DNA from: Nocardia aurantiaca | GTDB taxonomy: Bacteria; Actinomycetota; Actinomycetes; Mycobacteriales; Mycobacteriaceae | DNA length: 64,000 nucleotides | NCBI RefSeq assembly: GCF_009708175.1 | Contig: NZ_WMBB01000003.1 | Coordinates: 186,001-250,000, forward strand | Direction: 5' to 3' | Part shown: positions 16,408-26,515 of the stretch, piece after piece | How positions within the stretch are numbered: the first letter of the stretch is position 1 | Layout: each line of letters begins with the position of its first letter | Translations under genes and position numbers: made by a program | The notes under the pieces: model-generated | Told to the model about the DNA's origin: nothing | The model's database searches: none | What the model saw: the letters and a program-made list of their open reading frames with translations, nothing else

Positions 16408-18216
16408 ATGATTCAGTTCAAACTCCTGGGCCCCGTGCAACTGCACGTCCACGGCAAGATCGTGGATCTCGGCCCGCCCCGGCAGTGCAGCCTGCTGGCC
16501 GCGCTGCTGGTGGATCCCGGCCGCCCGCTGTCCATCGACACACTGATCGACCGGGTCTGGGGCGATTCGCCGCCGGTCGCCGCGCGGGACGCCGTCTACA
16601 CCTATGTCGCCAGACTGCGAGGTCTGCTGACCGAGGCGACGGCCGGCACGGATGCCCCGCCCGTCCAGGTGAACCGCGGCTCCGGCGGATACCTGGTGTC
16701 GACCCCGCCGGGTTCGGTCGACCTGTGGCACTTCATGGATCTGGTGGACCGGGCCCGCGCCACCGACATCGACGATCCCGGTCGCGTCGAGCAACTCGCC
16801 GCGGGCCTGAACCTGTGGAACGGCAGCGCCATGACGGGCCTGGACAGCGAATGGGCCCGGCGGCTCAGCGAATCGCTGCACCGGCTCAAGCACGACGTGA
16901 CCGCCGACTGGGCCGACGCCGAGTTCCGCCGCGGCAACCACTCGCTGGTCATCAACCGGCTGCAAACCGCTCTGCTCGACGAGCCGCTCGCGGAAGGGTT
17001 GCAGGAGCGGCTGATTCGTGCCTACTTCCTCAACGGCGAGACCGCGCAGGCGCTGCGGCAGTACGAGCTGACCCGTCGGCTGATCGCCGACGAACTGGGC
17101 GCGGATCCCAGTCCGAGCATGCGCGAGCTGCACAGCCGGATCCTGCGCGGCGACCCGCCCGCCATGGAAGCACCGGTTCCACCGACCGTCACCGTCCGCG
17201 CCGAATCCACAGGGCACCGGCCGCGCGGGCTCGCCGTGGCGCCGGACACCCTGCCGCTGGCTCCGCTCGGATTCAGCGGCCGGGACACGGAATTGGCGAC
17301 GCTCACCGGCATGCTCACCGACGATCCGGCGCCCCGGCCCGTACTGGTGACCGGTGGCGCGGGAGTCGGCAAAACGGCGTTGGTCTTGCAGGCGGCCGAC
17401 TGCCTGCGCGATCAGTTCCCCGGCGGACTGCTGTACGCCGACCTCGCCGACGGGTCGAGCACCACCCCGGAGACGGTGCTCGGCCGGCTGCTGACGGCGC
17501 TCGGCATACCCGCTGACGCCATGCCGGAGAACCTGGCCGAACGCGTCAACCTCTACCGCGCGCGCCTGGCGCGTCGGCGCGCGCTGGTCATCCTGGACAA
17601 TGCCGCCACCGAAGCCCAGATCATCCCGCTGCTGCCCGCGGGCGGCGCCAGCACCGCCCTCATCACCAGCCGATTCGCCCTGGGACTGACTACCGTTCGG
17701 ACCTTCGTGCTGCACGAGCTTTCCCGCACCCAGGGCCTGCAGATGCTGGTCGCCACCGTCGGGCGTGCGCGCGTCCTGCCCGAATGGGAGGACGCGGGCA
17801 CCGTCGCCGACCACTGCTCGGGCATCCCGCTGGCCCTGCGCGCCGTCGCCTGCCGCATGACGGCGCGGCCGCACTGGACCTTCGCCCGTATGCTCGCCCG
17901 GATCAGCGATGAGCAGCGACGTCTGGAACTGGTGTCCTATCAGGCACTGGACATGCGAGCGAGCCTGGACCTCACCTTCGAGCGGCTCGACGGCATCGCT
18001 GCCCGGCTGTTCCGGGAGCTGGGCCGTCGGATGCCGGGCGGAACCGACTTCACCGCCCCGGAGCTACCCGGCCTGAGCGCGGACGAGGTGGAGGATGCCA
18101 TGGACCGGCTCGTCGACGCCTACCTGCTGTCCGAGGTCGGCCGCGACGACACCGACCGCACTATCTACCGAATGCTCGACATCCACCGCATCTACGCAAA
18201 ACATCTGGGAGACTGA
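16408..18216 (+). CDS. SARP-family regulator with NB-ARC ATPase domain (AfsR/large SARP type)
   Basis: 602 residues: an OmpR-like winged helix (LLGPVQLHV to ~95), a bacterial transcriptional activation domain (~100-250, ending ADELGADPSPSMRELH), and an NB-ARC part with Walker A GGAGVGKT and Walker B LVILDN. There is no C-terminal TPR block, so it is a medium-length SARP. ATG at 16408 is chosen because GAAGG sits 7 bp before it and the conserved domain starts there; the ATG at 16342 has no ribosome site. It is the probable activator at the TCGAG heptamers at 2358-2375. Confidence 0.9.
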   Translation: MIQFKLLGPVQLHVHGKIVDLGPPRQCSLLAALLVDPGRPLSIDTLIDRVWGDSPPVAARDAVYTYVARLRGLLTEATAGTDAPPVQVNRGSGGYLVSTPPGSVDLWHFMDLVDRARATDIDDPGRVEQLAAGLNLWNGSAMTGLDSEWARRLSESLHRLKHDVTADWADAEFRRGNHSLVINRLQTALLDEPLAEGLQERLIRAYFLNGETAQALRQYELTRRLIADELGADPSPSMRELHSRILRGDPPAMEAPVPPTVTVRAESTGHRPRGLAVAPDTLPLAPLGFSGRDTELATLTGMLTDDPAPRPVLVTGGAGVGKTALVLQAADCLRDQFPGGLLYADLADGSSTTPETVLGRLLTALGIPADAMPENLAERVNLYRARLARRRALVILDNAATEAQIIPLLPAGGASTALITSRFALGLTTVRTFVLHELSRTQGLQMLVATVGRARVLPEWEDAGTVADHCSGIPLALRAVACRMTARPHWTFARMLARISDEQRRLELVSYQALDMRASLDLTFERLDGIAARLFRELGRRMPGGTDFTAPELPGLSADEVEDAMDRLVDAYLLSEVGRDDTDRTIYRMLDIHRIYAKHLGD

Positions 18217-18218
18217 CC

Positions 18219-18722
18219 ATGTCGCGTTCCGTGCACCACACCACCCCGTATCCGTACCCGGACGAGCTATTCCACCGCGCCCTGCACTCCCGCGACTACT
18301 GGGAGCAGCGCATCCGCGAAATCGACGGCCCCGAAGCGGAATTGGCCGCCTTCGACATCACGCCGAGCGGCGCTCTGGTGACGGTGAGCACCGTCATCCC
18401 GGCCTCGGCTCTGCCCGGCCCGGCCGCGACCTTCCGGCCCAACGGCGTGCGCTACCGCTACAGCGAGAGCTGGTCCGATCCCGCCGACGGTGTCGCGCGG
18501 GGTCGGATGCAGGGGCAGGTCGAGGGCATGACCATCTCGCTCGGCGCGGACCTGCTGGTGCGCCGCACCGACGCCGGATGCGAATTCTCCATGTCCGGCT
18601 CGATCGAGGCGCGAGTTCCCCTGATCGGCAGGCTGATCGAGGCCGACATGGGCAAAACGTTCACCAGCACCGCCGCCGCCATCGACGAGTTCACGATGAA
18701 ATGGCTGGAGAACGCGGCATGA
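18219..18722 (+). CDS. DUF2505 (SRPBCC-like) protein
   Basis: 167 residues, beginning MSRSVHHTTPYPYPDELFHRAL and continuing SRDYWEQRI, the typical opening of DUF2505 proteins common in mycolata. These are predicted to adopt a START/Bet v1-like hydrophobic cavity. It could bind or shape the hydrophobic chain, but polyketide aromatase motifs are not recognised. It follows the SARP stop by 2 bp and overlaps the SDR start, so it is in the same unit. Confidence 0.75.
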   Translation: MSRSVHHTTPYPYPDELFHRALHSRDYWEQRIREIDGPEAELAAFDITPSGALVTVSTVIPASALPGPAATFRPNGVRYRYSESWSDPADGVARGRMQGQVEGMTISLGADLLVRRTDAGCEFSMSGSIEARVPLIGRLIEADMGKTFTSTAAAIDEFTMKWLENAA

Positions 18723-19651
18723 ACCTCCCCGTCCTCATTACCGGCGCATCCTCAGGTCTCGGCCTGGAAACCGCGAAAGTGCTTGCCGCCGAGAATTTCC
18801 CGCTGATCCTCGGATGCCACGACGACGAGAAGGCCAAGGCGGCGGTGCGGTGCATCCGGGAACATGCCCCGGGAGCCGAGATCGAGCTGCTGGATCTGGA
18901 ACTGGCCTCACTTGATGCCGTCCGGGCGGCCGTCGAAACACTGCACCGACGCGAGCAGCCGCGGCTCGGCGCGATCGTGTGCAATGCCGGGTTGCAGATC
19001 GTGGACCGCGTGCGCACCTCGCAGGACGGCTACGAACTCACCTTCGCCGTCAATCATCTCGGCCATTTCGCGCTCGTCACCGGATGCGCCGACCTGCTGG
19101 AGGCGGGCGCGCGGGTGGTGATGGTGTCCAGCGATGTGCACCAGGGCCCGCGCAAGTCCATGGGCTTTCCGGCCCCGCAGTGGCGTGATCCGCGAGAGCT
19201 GGCATCCCCGGACGATCGCGGCGCGGCCGGGCGCGACGGCCGAATCGCCTATTCCACCAGCAAACTCGCCAACGTTTACTTCGCCTACGAGCTCGCGCGG
19301 CGGTGGGGCGAGCGCGGGATCACCGTCACCGCCTTCGATCCCGGGCTGATGCCGGAAACCGGGTTGTCGCGCGGCTACCCGGCCCCGGCGCGCATCGGAT
19401 TCCGACTGCTCGCACCTCTACTCATCCGGGTGATGCCCATCGCGCGCACCGTCACCCGGTCGGCGGCGGATCTCGCCCGGCTGGCCACGGCCCCGGAACT
19501 CGCGGACGTTACGGGCAAATACTTCACCGGCGCCGCCGAGGTGCCCAGCGCACCGGAGTCCTATGACCAGGATCGGGCCGCGGAGCTCTGGCGAGTCTCC
19601 GAAGATCTGATCGCCACCGCGCGTCGCGTTCCACCCGTCGAACGGCGGTGA
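18719..19651 (+). CDS. Short-chain dehydrogenase/reductase (protochlorophyllide-reductase-like group)
   Basis: 310 residues: TGASSGLG cofactor loop, NAG motif (VCNAGLQ), catalytic Tyr and Lys in YSTSKLAN, then FDPGLMPETGL. Longer than FabG and with the insert typical of the WW-oxidoreductase/POR-like SDRs. The likely role is a late redox step on the product. ATGA overlap with the preceding gene; the MMPL gene begins on its stop. Confidence 0.85.
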   Translation: MNLPVLITGASSGLGLETAKVLAAENFPLILGCHDDEKAKAAVRCIREHAPGAEIELLDLELASLDAVRAAVETLHRREQPRLGAIVCNAGLQIVDRVRTSQDGYELTFAVNHLGHFALVTGCADLLEAGARVVMVSSDVHQGPRKSMGFPAPQWRDPRELASPDDRGAAGRDGRIAYSTSKLANVYFAYELARRWGERGITVTAFDPGLMPETGLSRGYPAPARIGFRLLAPLLIRVMPIARTVTRSAADLARLATAPELADVTGKYFTGAAEVPSAPESYDQDRAAELWRVSEDLIATARRVPPVERR

Positions 19652-21855
19652 GGAGCATGCTCATCCGCGTCGCCGAGTTCGCTCAGCGGCGGGCGCGCGC
19701 CATCCTGATACTCGCGGGGCTGGCCGCGGTTCTGTGCTATGCCGTGGGCGGGACCGCGCCGATGCACCTGAAGTCCGGCGGTTTCCAGGCACCGGACTCC
19801 GAATCGACCTGGGTGGACGACTATCTCGAACAGCACTTCCCCGGCGCCGCTCCGAATGTCGTGCTGCTGCTCACCGCGGACGGCGGCATCGACGGTCCCG
19901 CTGCCACGGCCGTCGGACAACGGCTCACTGACGAGCTGAGGGCGAATCCGGATCTGCAAGGCGTGCAATCATATTGGAGCGTCGCCACCGAGATGCGGCC
20001 CGCCTTGCGCAGCACCGATCACAACAGCGCCGTGATCGTGGCGTACGCGCGCGGTGACGACACCGAAGCGCCGAAGCTGGCCGGGAAGATCGCGGACAAG
20101 TACAACGGCAGCGACAACAGCGTGCGGATACGGGCGGGTGGCGAGGCGGTCGCGCTCGCACAGATGAGCAACCAGGTCACCCTCGACCTGGTAACCATCG
20201 AATCGATCGCTGTGCCGGTGGCCGGAATCGCGCTGGTGCTGGTATTCGGCAGTCTCGTCGCCTCCGCGCTGCCGCTGCTGGTGGGCGTGGTGACCATCGG
20301 CGCGGCGCTGGCCGTGCTGCGCGGTCTGTCCGCCATCTCGGACGTGTCGATATTCGCGTTGAACATGACCACCGCGCTCGGGTTCGCGGTGGCCCTCGAC
20401 TCCAGCCTGTTCATGGTGAGCAGGTTCCGGGAGGAGCTCGCCGCGGGCGCCGACACCTCCGAGGCCGTGGTGCGGACGGTGCGCACGGCCGGACGCACCG
20501 TGTTGTATTCCGGTTCGACCGTGGCCCTGTCGCTGGCCGCGCTGCTGGTGTTCCCGCTGTATTTCCTGCGCTCGTTCGCGTACGCGGGGCTGGCGGTGCT
20601 CGCGGCGGCGGTATTCACCACGCTGCTGGTGCTGCCGGCGGCCCTGGCGCTCATGGGTTCCCGGGTCGAGGCCCTGGATGTTCGGAAGTACCTGCGCCGC
20701 AGACTCGGACGCCCGGAACCGGTGGCCGTCCCGGTGGAGCAGGACCGCTGGTACCGCTTCGCCGTGGGCGTGATGCGCCGCCCGGTGCTCGCGATCGTGG
20801 CGGTGGTGGCCGCCCTGCTGCTGCTCGGGTCACCATTCCTGTCAGTGCATTTCGGCTGGGCCGACGATCGGGTGCTGACCTCCGGATCCAGCCGGGAGGT
20901 CGGCGACGCCTCGCGGACCGGGTTCTCCGAGAACCTGACCTCGGGCATCCTCGCGGTCCTGCCCGACACCCATGGCGACAACGCGGCGATCGCGGACTAC
21001 GCGCACGCCCTCTCACAGCTGCCGGGTGTCACGTCGGTGCTGTCCAGTGGCGGCGTCTACGCCGGTGGATTCCGAATAGCCGGACCGCAATCCGCGCTGA
21101 CCGGGGACGCGGGCAGCTACCTGCGCATCGGAACACGCCTCGACCCGTATTCGGCGGCGGCCACCGACCAGCTCGACCAATTGCGTGCCTTGCACGCACC
21201 GGGGCGGGTGCTCTTCGGCGGACCGGCCGCCCGCAACGCCGACTCGGTGGCCGCGCTGGCCGAACGAGTTCCGCTGGCGCTGGGACTGATCGCGCTGTCG
21301 ATGTTTCTGGTGCTGCTGATGTTCACCCGCAGTGTGGTGCTGCCGATCAAGGCGCTGGTGCTGACCGTGCTCTCCCTGACGGCCACCTTCGGCGCGATGG
21401 TCTGGATCTTCCAGGACGGACACCTATCGGGCGCACTGGGTTTCACCCCGACCGGCTTTCTCGTCCCCACCATGCCGATTCTCATGTTCTGCCTGGCCTT
21501 CGGCGTCTCCATGGACTACGAGGTCTTCCTCCTGTCCCGCATCCGCGAGGAATACCTCACCTCCGGCGCAACCGCCCGCTCCGTGGCAGTCGGAATCGCC
21601 CGCACCGCAAGAATATTCACCGCAGCAGCCGCACTGCTCGCCATCGCCTTCGTCGGCATGGTCTCCGCCCGCGTGTCCTTCGTCCAACTCTTCGGCCTCG
21701 GCCTCACCCTCGCCGTCCTGGTCGACGCCACGATTATTCGACTCATCCTCGTCCCCGCCCTCATGCAAACCATGGGCCGCCTCAACTGGTGGGCGCCCGG
21801 CCGCAGCCGCGTAAGAGCCCGCCTACGAGAGGAGATACCGACCCGAACCGCCTGA
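19648..21855 (+). CDS. MMPL/RND-family exporter
   Basis: 735-residue membrane protein with the two-fold MMPL layout: one N-terminal helix, an extracytoplasmic domain (~45-175), helices ~180-340, a second helix at ~385 with its own outer domain, and a final helical bundle (~545-700). A conserved ALDSSLFMVSRFREE follows helix 4, and its repeat MDYEVFLLSRIREEY lies in the second half. MMPL proteins in mycolata export lipidic or polyketide products, so this is the likely efflux or assembly pump for the cluster product. The GTG at 19648 overlaps the previous stop; the ATG at 19657 has no usable spacing to a ribosome site. Confidence 0.9.
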   Translation: MRSMLIRVAEFAQRRARAILILAGLAAVLCYAVGGTAPMHLKSGGFQAPDSESTWVDDYLEQHFPGAAPNVVLLLTADGGIDGPAATAVGQRLTDELRANPDLQGVQSYWSVATEMRPALRSTDHNSAVIVAYARGDDTEAPKLAGKIADKYNGSDNSVRIRAGGEAVALAQMSNQVTLDLVTIESIAVPVAGIALVLVFGSLVASALPLLVGVVTIGAALAVLRGLSAISDVSIFALNMTTALGFAVALDSSLFMVSRFREELAAGADTSEAVVRTVRTAGRTVLYSGSTVALSLAALLVFPLYFLRSFAYAGLAVLAAAVFTTLLVLPAALALMGSRVEALDVRKYLRRRLGRPEPVAVPVEQDRWYRFAVGVMRRPVLAIVAVVAALLLLGSPFLSVHFGWADDRVLTSGSSREVGDASRTGFSENLTSGILAVLPDTHGDNAAIADYAHALSQLPGVTSVLSSGGVYAGGFRIAGPQSALTGDAGSYLRIGTRLDPYSAAATDQLDQLRALHAPGRVLFGGPAARNADSVAALAERVPLALGLIALSMFLVLLMFTRSVVLPIKALVLTVLSLTATFGAMVWIFQDGHLSGALGFTPTGFLVPTMPILMFCLAFGVSMDYEVFLLSRIREEYLTSGATARSVAVGIARTARIFTAAAALLAIAFVGMVSARVSFVQLFGLGLTLAVLVDATIIRLILVPALMQTMGRLNWWAPGRSRVRARLREEIPTRTA

Positions 21856-22121
21856 GACACGGTCCGCACCTTCGAGCTTCCAAGTGGTGGTCGCGGGCGG
21901 GTGAGCACACGGACCGTGAGTCCTGCGTGGCCCACCGGCGGCTGGGAGACATCGATCGCTGATGGGATGTCGTGCCCGCTTCGGCGTGAACACCGGCGCG
22001 CCGCCGGTCAACCTGGAAGTGCCACGGAAATGGTCTTCACCAGCGGGTTCAAAGTCGCGACGGCACTTGTCGGTGCCGTCACATAACTTGTGCGCATCGT
22101 GATCGACCGGGAGGGAGAACG

Positions 22122-22631
22122 ATGGCCTCGAATCCGAGTGTCACGCCGGATGAACCGGCTTGGGAAAGCGCTTCTGTGGTAAGGGTTTTGCCCGCTATCG
22201 CACCGCGCAAACTGAACAAGGTGCCGTTCGTGGAACTGGCCGACGGGCGCCTGCAGGGCGTGGTGTCGAGTGGCTCCGATATCTCACGGGTGTACGTGGC
22301 ATCGGTGACCGCGGGGACGCACGGGCTGAGCTGCAGCACCAATAACAACCGGCCGTGCGGCGGATTGAACCAGGGGTGGGCCTGCAAGCATCTCGATGCG
22401 CTCATCGATGAGGCGGTGCTCCAGTACGGGCAGGACCGGGTGGCGCGGTTCCTGCGGGTCGAGGTCCCCGAGGGTGCACGACTCACGAACTGTCTCAATG
22501 GAACTCGCGATCCGGCTCCGGCCGCCGCGGTGTTCAGCCGGTTCCTGCGGCATCTGACCTACCTGGAGCTGCCGGGTAGCGCGGCGCCGATCCCGGAGTT
22601 GCACTGGTTTCCGGCGGGGGTGGGGCGCTGA
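22122..22631 (+). CDS. SWIM-like zinc-binding protein of a vWA-MoxR operon
   Basis: 169 residues with a central Cys-rich segment (SCSTNNNRPCGG, then WACKHLDAL). The spacing resembles a SWIM-type zinc finger ending in CxH, but the first CxC pair is not canonical. A good ribosome site (GAGGGAG) precedes the ATG. It is the first gene of a five-gene operon with a vWA protein and a MoxR ATPase. A 266-bp gap upstream separates it from the polyketide locus. The biochemical role is unknown. Confidence 0.7.
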   Translation: MASNPSVTPDEPAWESASVVRVLPAIAPRKLNKVPFVELADGRLQGVVSSGSDISRVYVASVTAGTHGLSCSTNNNRPCGGLNQGWACKHLDALIDEAVLQYGQDRVARFLRVEVPEGARLTNCLNGTRDPAPAAAVFSRFLRHLTYLELPGSAAPIPELHWFPAGVGR

Positions 22632-24007
22632 TGCAGGCTGTACAACTGGCCGCGCTGATGGATGCGCCGGCCGGCGTCGCGGCGGCCCTGGACGCGGTGA
22701 GCGGCTTCGACACCGCGCTGGTCAATGGCCTGGCCCGGATTTCCGAACCGCAGAGCGCGGCATTGGCGGCGCTGGCCGCGGCCGTGGCGGGTTCGCCACT
22801 GGCCGAGACGGTGGCGGCGGCGGTGTCGAAGGTGAGCACGGGGGCGATCGGCGCCGATGAGCTGTCGGCGCTGGCCGCCGCCCGCGCCGCCCTGCTCGGC
22901 GCGGTGCACGACGCGCTGATCGACCAGGCCGATACGGCATTGGGCCGCAATCGATCGGAGTGGACGGCCACACCGGATGCGGCCGCCCCGAGCCCGCTCG
23001 CGGCGGGTTCCCGCGCCTGGCTGGGCGAACTGGCCATTGCCGGATGGCGCGGCGTGGACCACGATCTGGTGGCGGCCGCGGATCAAACCGTGGAGTCGCT
23101 GCTGGCCGACCCCGCGCTGCGACGGCTGGCGATGCTGTTGGACGGCTTCACCGCCGAACTGGGCGCTTCCGCGCCGATCGCCACCATGGACCGGGTGCCC
23201 GCGCGACGCTGGGCCGATCTGTGGACGCGTGCGCTACTGCTGTCCTGGCGTGGCGCGGAATCCACTGCGTGCGAATCCGTTTCGGGTCGCCTGCTGCCGC
23301 TGGGCGTAGACATGCACGAGCACGGGACCGCGGTGCAGGCACAGGTGCACGGCGTGCTGGAGGCCGCGGGCGCACCGGCCCGCCGGGTGCGGGTGTCGGT
23401 GGCGGCGGCCAAGGTCGACACCATTGTGGGACCGGCGGTGTGGCAGCTGCTCGGCGCGCATCGGCAGTTGCTCACCGCGCTGGCCGAGCACCGTGCGTTG
23501 GAACTCACCGACATGCCGCTGACGGCGACCGGCGACCTGCTGTGGGATGACGATCGGGCGAAGGCCGGGGAGGCCGCCGATCCGTTCGTCACCGCCACCG
23601 TGCAGCTGCCGCAGGCGCAGGCCCCGGCCGTCGCGCCGCTGGATCGCGATCCGGTGCACATCGCCGAACCGGTGGCGCTCGAGGGGTACCGGTTCCGCGA
23701 TGGCGCGCTGGAGTTGGGCGAGCAGCGGATTCGGGTGGAGTTGGACGCGCTGCCGTTCGCCGGTCCGCTCACCTCGGCCGGGGTGACCGGCTCCAGCAGC
23801 ATGATCGGATTGCTGCGCTGGGATGTCGGCGGCTGGTCGATGCGACCGCTGGCCGTGCGGCGCAAGGTCAAGAGCGCGCTCACCGCCTTCCACAACGGTG
23901 ATTGGGCGCTGGGCCCGACCGATCCGAAAGTCGCCAAGGCGCACGCCAAGTCGGGTGATGCCGTGGCGGTATTGCGCGAGCGCGCGGGACGGTTGCTGCG
24001 CAAATGA
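22631..24007 (+). CDS. Conserved hypothetical protein of the vWA-MoxR operon
   Basis: 458 residues, rich in Ala and Leu, mostly helical in the first 300 residues, with a more beta-like C-terminal quarter (GYRFRDGALELGEQRIRVEL) and a basic end. No signal peptide, membrane helix or catalytic motif was recognised. It shares one base with the SWIM-like gene stop and overlaps the vWA start by 4 bp, so stoichiometric co-production with them is likely. Function not assigned. Confidence 0.75.
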   Translation: MQAVQLAALMDAPAGVAAALDAVSGFDTALVNGLARISEPQSAALAALAAAVAGSPLAETVAAAVSKVSTGAIGADELSALAAARAALLGAVHDALIDQADTALGRNRSEWTATPDAAAPSPLAAGSRAWLGELAIAGWRGVDHDLVAAADQTVESLLADPALRRLAMLLDGFTAELGASAPIATMDRVPARRWADLWTRALLLSWRGAESTACESVSGRLLPLGVDMHEHGTAVQAQVHGVLEAAGAPARRVRVSVAAAKVDTIVGPAVWQLLGAHRQLLTALAEHRALELTDMPLTATGDLLWDDDRAKAGEAADPFVTATVQLPQAQAPAVAPLDRDPVHIAEPVALEGYRFRDGALELGEQRIRVELDALPFAGPLTSAGVTGSSSMIGLLRWDVGGWSMRPLAVRRKVKSALTAFHNGDWALGPTDPKVAKAHAKSGDAVAVLRERAGRLLRK

Positions 24008-25383
24008 CTACCGCATCGCCAAGCGATTCCACAGGGGGCGGCGGTCGGGTGACGGGTGGGCCCAATCACGAGACGCGACGCCAGATCTTGTACTGGCGTC
24101 TCCTGGCCGGTGTCTTCAATGGGGATCAGCAACCGACGCTGGAACAGGCGAGCGCGGGCATCGTCGACGATCTGGGCCTGCCACTGGCCGTGCTCGACCC
24201 GGGCATTTCCATCGACAATGTGGTGCAACGCTATCCGGAGATGACGGCGGAATTCGAGAGCCTCGACTTCTCCGAGACCGGGGATGCCGGCAACGAGGAC
24301 GCCGCAAACGAGGCCGGAGCCGAGGATCCCCAGCCCATCGGCGCGGGCGACGTCCGCACCGCAGCACTGGTTTCCAAGCTGCTGCTGAACGTCTTCGCCA
24401 CCGGTTCCGGCCAGGTCAGCGCCACCCAGCTGGCGGGCTGGCAGTCCGATGCCAACTGGCTGCGCCGCTGCCTGGGTGAGGAGCAGGCCGGCGCCGTGCA
24501 GGGCGTGCTCACCGGTCTGGAAGGCGAACTGGTGTCCCGCATGCGCCTGCGCGAAGTGCTGGCCGACCCGCGCCTGGCCGCCCAGCTCACCCCGAGCATG
24601 TCGCTCATCGAACAACTGTTGCGCGACAAGCACAATCTGTCCGGCGTGGCCCTGGCCAATGCCAAACGCCTCATCCGCCGCTATATCGACGAGGTCGCCG
24701 AAGTCCTGCGCACCCAGGTGCAGCAGACCAGCGTCGGGACCGTCGACCGCTCGGTCCCGCCCAAGCGGATCCTGCGCAACCTCGACGTGGGCCGAACCAT
24801 CTGGAAGAACCTGCCCAACTGGAACCCCGAGGACGAGCGCCTCTACGTCGACCGGCTCTACTACCGACAGACCGCCAAGCGCACGGTCCCCGCCCGCATG
24901 ATCGTGGTGGTGGACCAGTCCGGTTCCATGGTCGACTCCATGGTGAACTGCACCATTCTGGCGTCGATCTTCGCGGGGCTGCCCAAGGTGGATGTGCATC
25001 TCATCGCCTACGACACCCGAGCCCTGGATCTCACCCCGTGGGTGCACGACCCGTTCGAGGTGCTGTTGCGCACCAATCTCGGCGGCGGCAACGACGGCCC
25101 GGTCGCCATGGCCATGGCCCAGCCCAAGATCACCGACCCGAAGAACACCGTGCTGGTGTGGATTTCGGACTTCTACGAGTTCGACCGCTCCCAGCCGCTG
25201 TTCGAGGCCATGGAGGCGGTGCACCGTTCGGGGGTCAAGCTCATCCCGGTCGGCTCGGTCAACAGCTCCGGCCACCAGAGCGTCAACCCGTGGTTCCGCG
25301 AACGGTTCAAAAACCTTGGCACCCCGGTGATTTCCGGACGCATCCAGAAGCTCGTGCACGAACTCAAGAACTTTCTCGACTAG
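24004..25383 (+). CDS. von Willebrand factor A domain protein
   Basis: 459 residues. The N-terminal ~290 residues are a helical region typical of MoxR-partner proteins. The C-terminal part is a vWA domain whose metal site MIDAS motif is intact (VVDQSGSM, residues ~302-309). vWA proteins next to MoxR ATPases act as substrate adaptors (compare RavA-ViaA). The gene lies 13 bp before the MoxR gene and overlaps its upstream neighbour (ATGA). Confidence 0.88.
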   Translation: MTTASPSDSTGGGGRVTGGPNHETRRQILYWRLLAGVFNGDQQPTLEQASAGIVDDLGLPLAVLDPGISIDNVVQRYPEMTAEFESLDFSETGDAGNEDAANEAGAEDPQPIGAGDVRTAALVSKLLLNVFATGSGQVSATQLAGWQSDANWLRRCLGEEQAGAVQGVLTGLEGELVSRMRLREVLADPRLAAQLTPSMSLIEQLLRDKHNLSGVALANAKRLIRRYIDEVAEVLRTQVQQTSVGTVDRSVPPKRILRNLDVGRTIWKNLPNWNPEDERLYVDRLYYRQTAKRTVPARMIVVVDQSGSMVDSMVNCTILASIFAGLPKVDVHLIAYDTRALDLTPWVHDPFEVLLRTNLGGGNDGPVAMAMAQPKITDPKNTVLVWISDFYEFDRSQPLFEAMEAVHRSGVKLIPVGSVNSSGHQSVNPWFRERFKNLGTPVISGRIQKLVHELKNFLD

Positions 25384-25396
25384 GAGACCAGCCATC

Positions 25397-26515
25397 ATGA
25401 ACGACGTTTTGCGCGCCCCCGCCGAAGTCAAGTACGCCGAGGAACTGGACTGGCTGGAGTCCATCGACGACGGTCCCAAGCCGTTCGCATGGCGGCTGAG
25501 CCCGAAGATGGTGCGGCTGTTCATTCTCGGCTCCGAACGCGCCGACGGACTCGACCGCGAGGTGGAGCAGAAGTGGTTCGGTGACCGCAGCTTCGTCGAG
25601 CGCAGCATCGTCACCCTGGCCTCGGACCGGGGTCTGCTGCTCATCGGTGATCCGGGTACCGGCAAGAGCTGGCTGGCCGAGCTGCTGGCCGCGGCCATCA
25701 GCCGCAATTCCACGCTGGTGGTGCAGGGCACCGCCGGCACCACCGAGGACCACATCAAGTACTCGTGGAACATCTCCATGGTCATCGCCAAGGGCCAGTC
25801 GCGGGAGTCGATGATCCCGTCCCCGATCATGACCGCCATGGAACAAGGCGTGATCGGCCGCTTCGAGGAACTCACCCGCTCCACCAGCGACGTGCAGGAC
25901 GCGCTGATCTCCATACTGTCGGAGAAGTACGTCTCCATCCCCGAACTCGACGACGACAATGTGGTGTTCGCGCAGCCGGGCTTCTCCATCATCGCCACCG
26001 CCAACAGCCGTGACCGAGGCGTGAACGACCTGTCCTCGGCGCTCAAGCGACGCTTCAACTTCGTGCGCATTCCGGTGGTGTCCAGCAAGAAGAGCGAGGC
26101 GGAGATCGTGCGCTTCCGCACCGCGGAACTGCTGCGCCGCCATTCCATCGAACTGGAACTGCCGCCCACGCTGCTGGACATCCTGCTGGAGAGCTTCGCC
26201 GATCTGCGCGCCGCCGCGGCCGCCGCCACCAGCGACGACGACAAGCTGGAGTCGGCGCTGTCCACCGCCGAGCAGATCGGCGTGCTCGAGGACGCCATCC
26301 TGCACAGCCGGTTCTTCGGCGAGAAGGAATTGCGCGCCGAGACCCTCGCCGGTTCGCTGGTCGGGTCTCTGGCCCGCCGCACGCCCGAGGACCTGGCCAT
26401 TCTCAACAAGTACCTGCACGGGGTGGTCGAGCCGCGCAGCAAGGACAAGAAGGGCGATGGCGCCTGGGGCGAATTCCTGGAGGGCGGCCGGGCGGCGATC
26501 GCGAGACTGTCGTGA
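25397..26515 (+). CDS. MoxR-type AAA+ ATPase
   Basis: 372 residues: Walker A GDPGTGKS (~residues 91-98), a MoxR-style Walker B stretch FEELTRS, sensor 1 in IIATANSRDRG, and an arginine-rich finger region SALKRRF. MoxR ATPases with a vWA partner remodel or activate protein complexes. GGAGACC lies upstream of the ATG. Its stop overlaps the DUF5682 gene start. An immune or stress module role is inferred only from the gene set. Confidence 0.92.
   Translation: MNDVLRAPAEVKYAEELDWLESIDDGPKPFAWRLSPKMVRLFILGSERADGLDREVEQKWFGDRSFVERSIVTLASDRGLLLIGDPGTGKSWLAELLAAAISRNSTLVVQGTAGTTEDHIKYSWNISMVIAKGQSRESMIPSPIMTAMEQGVIGRFEELTRSTSDVQDALISILSEKYVSIPELDDDNVVFAQPGFSIIATANSRDRGVNDLSSALKRRFNFVRIPVVSSKKSEAEIVRFRTAELLRRHSIELELPPTLLDILLESFADLRAAAAAATSDDDKLESALSTAEQIGVLEDAILHSRFFGEKELRAETLAGSLVGSLARRTPEDLAILNKYLHGVVEPRSKDKKGDGAWGEFLEGGRAAIARLS

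Noticed and set aside
2461..21855. Classical aromatic type II polyketide cluster
   Set aside because: There is no recognisable aromatase/cyclase set. Ketoreductase plus two dehydratase-type proteins and extra KS/CLF units point to a reduced chain.
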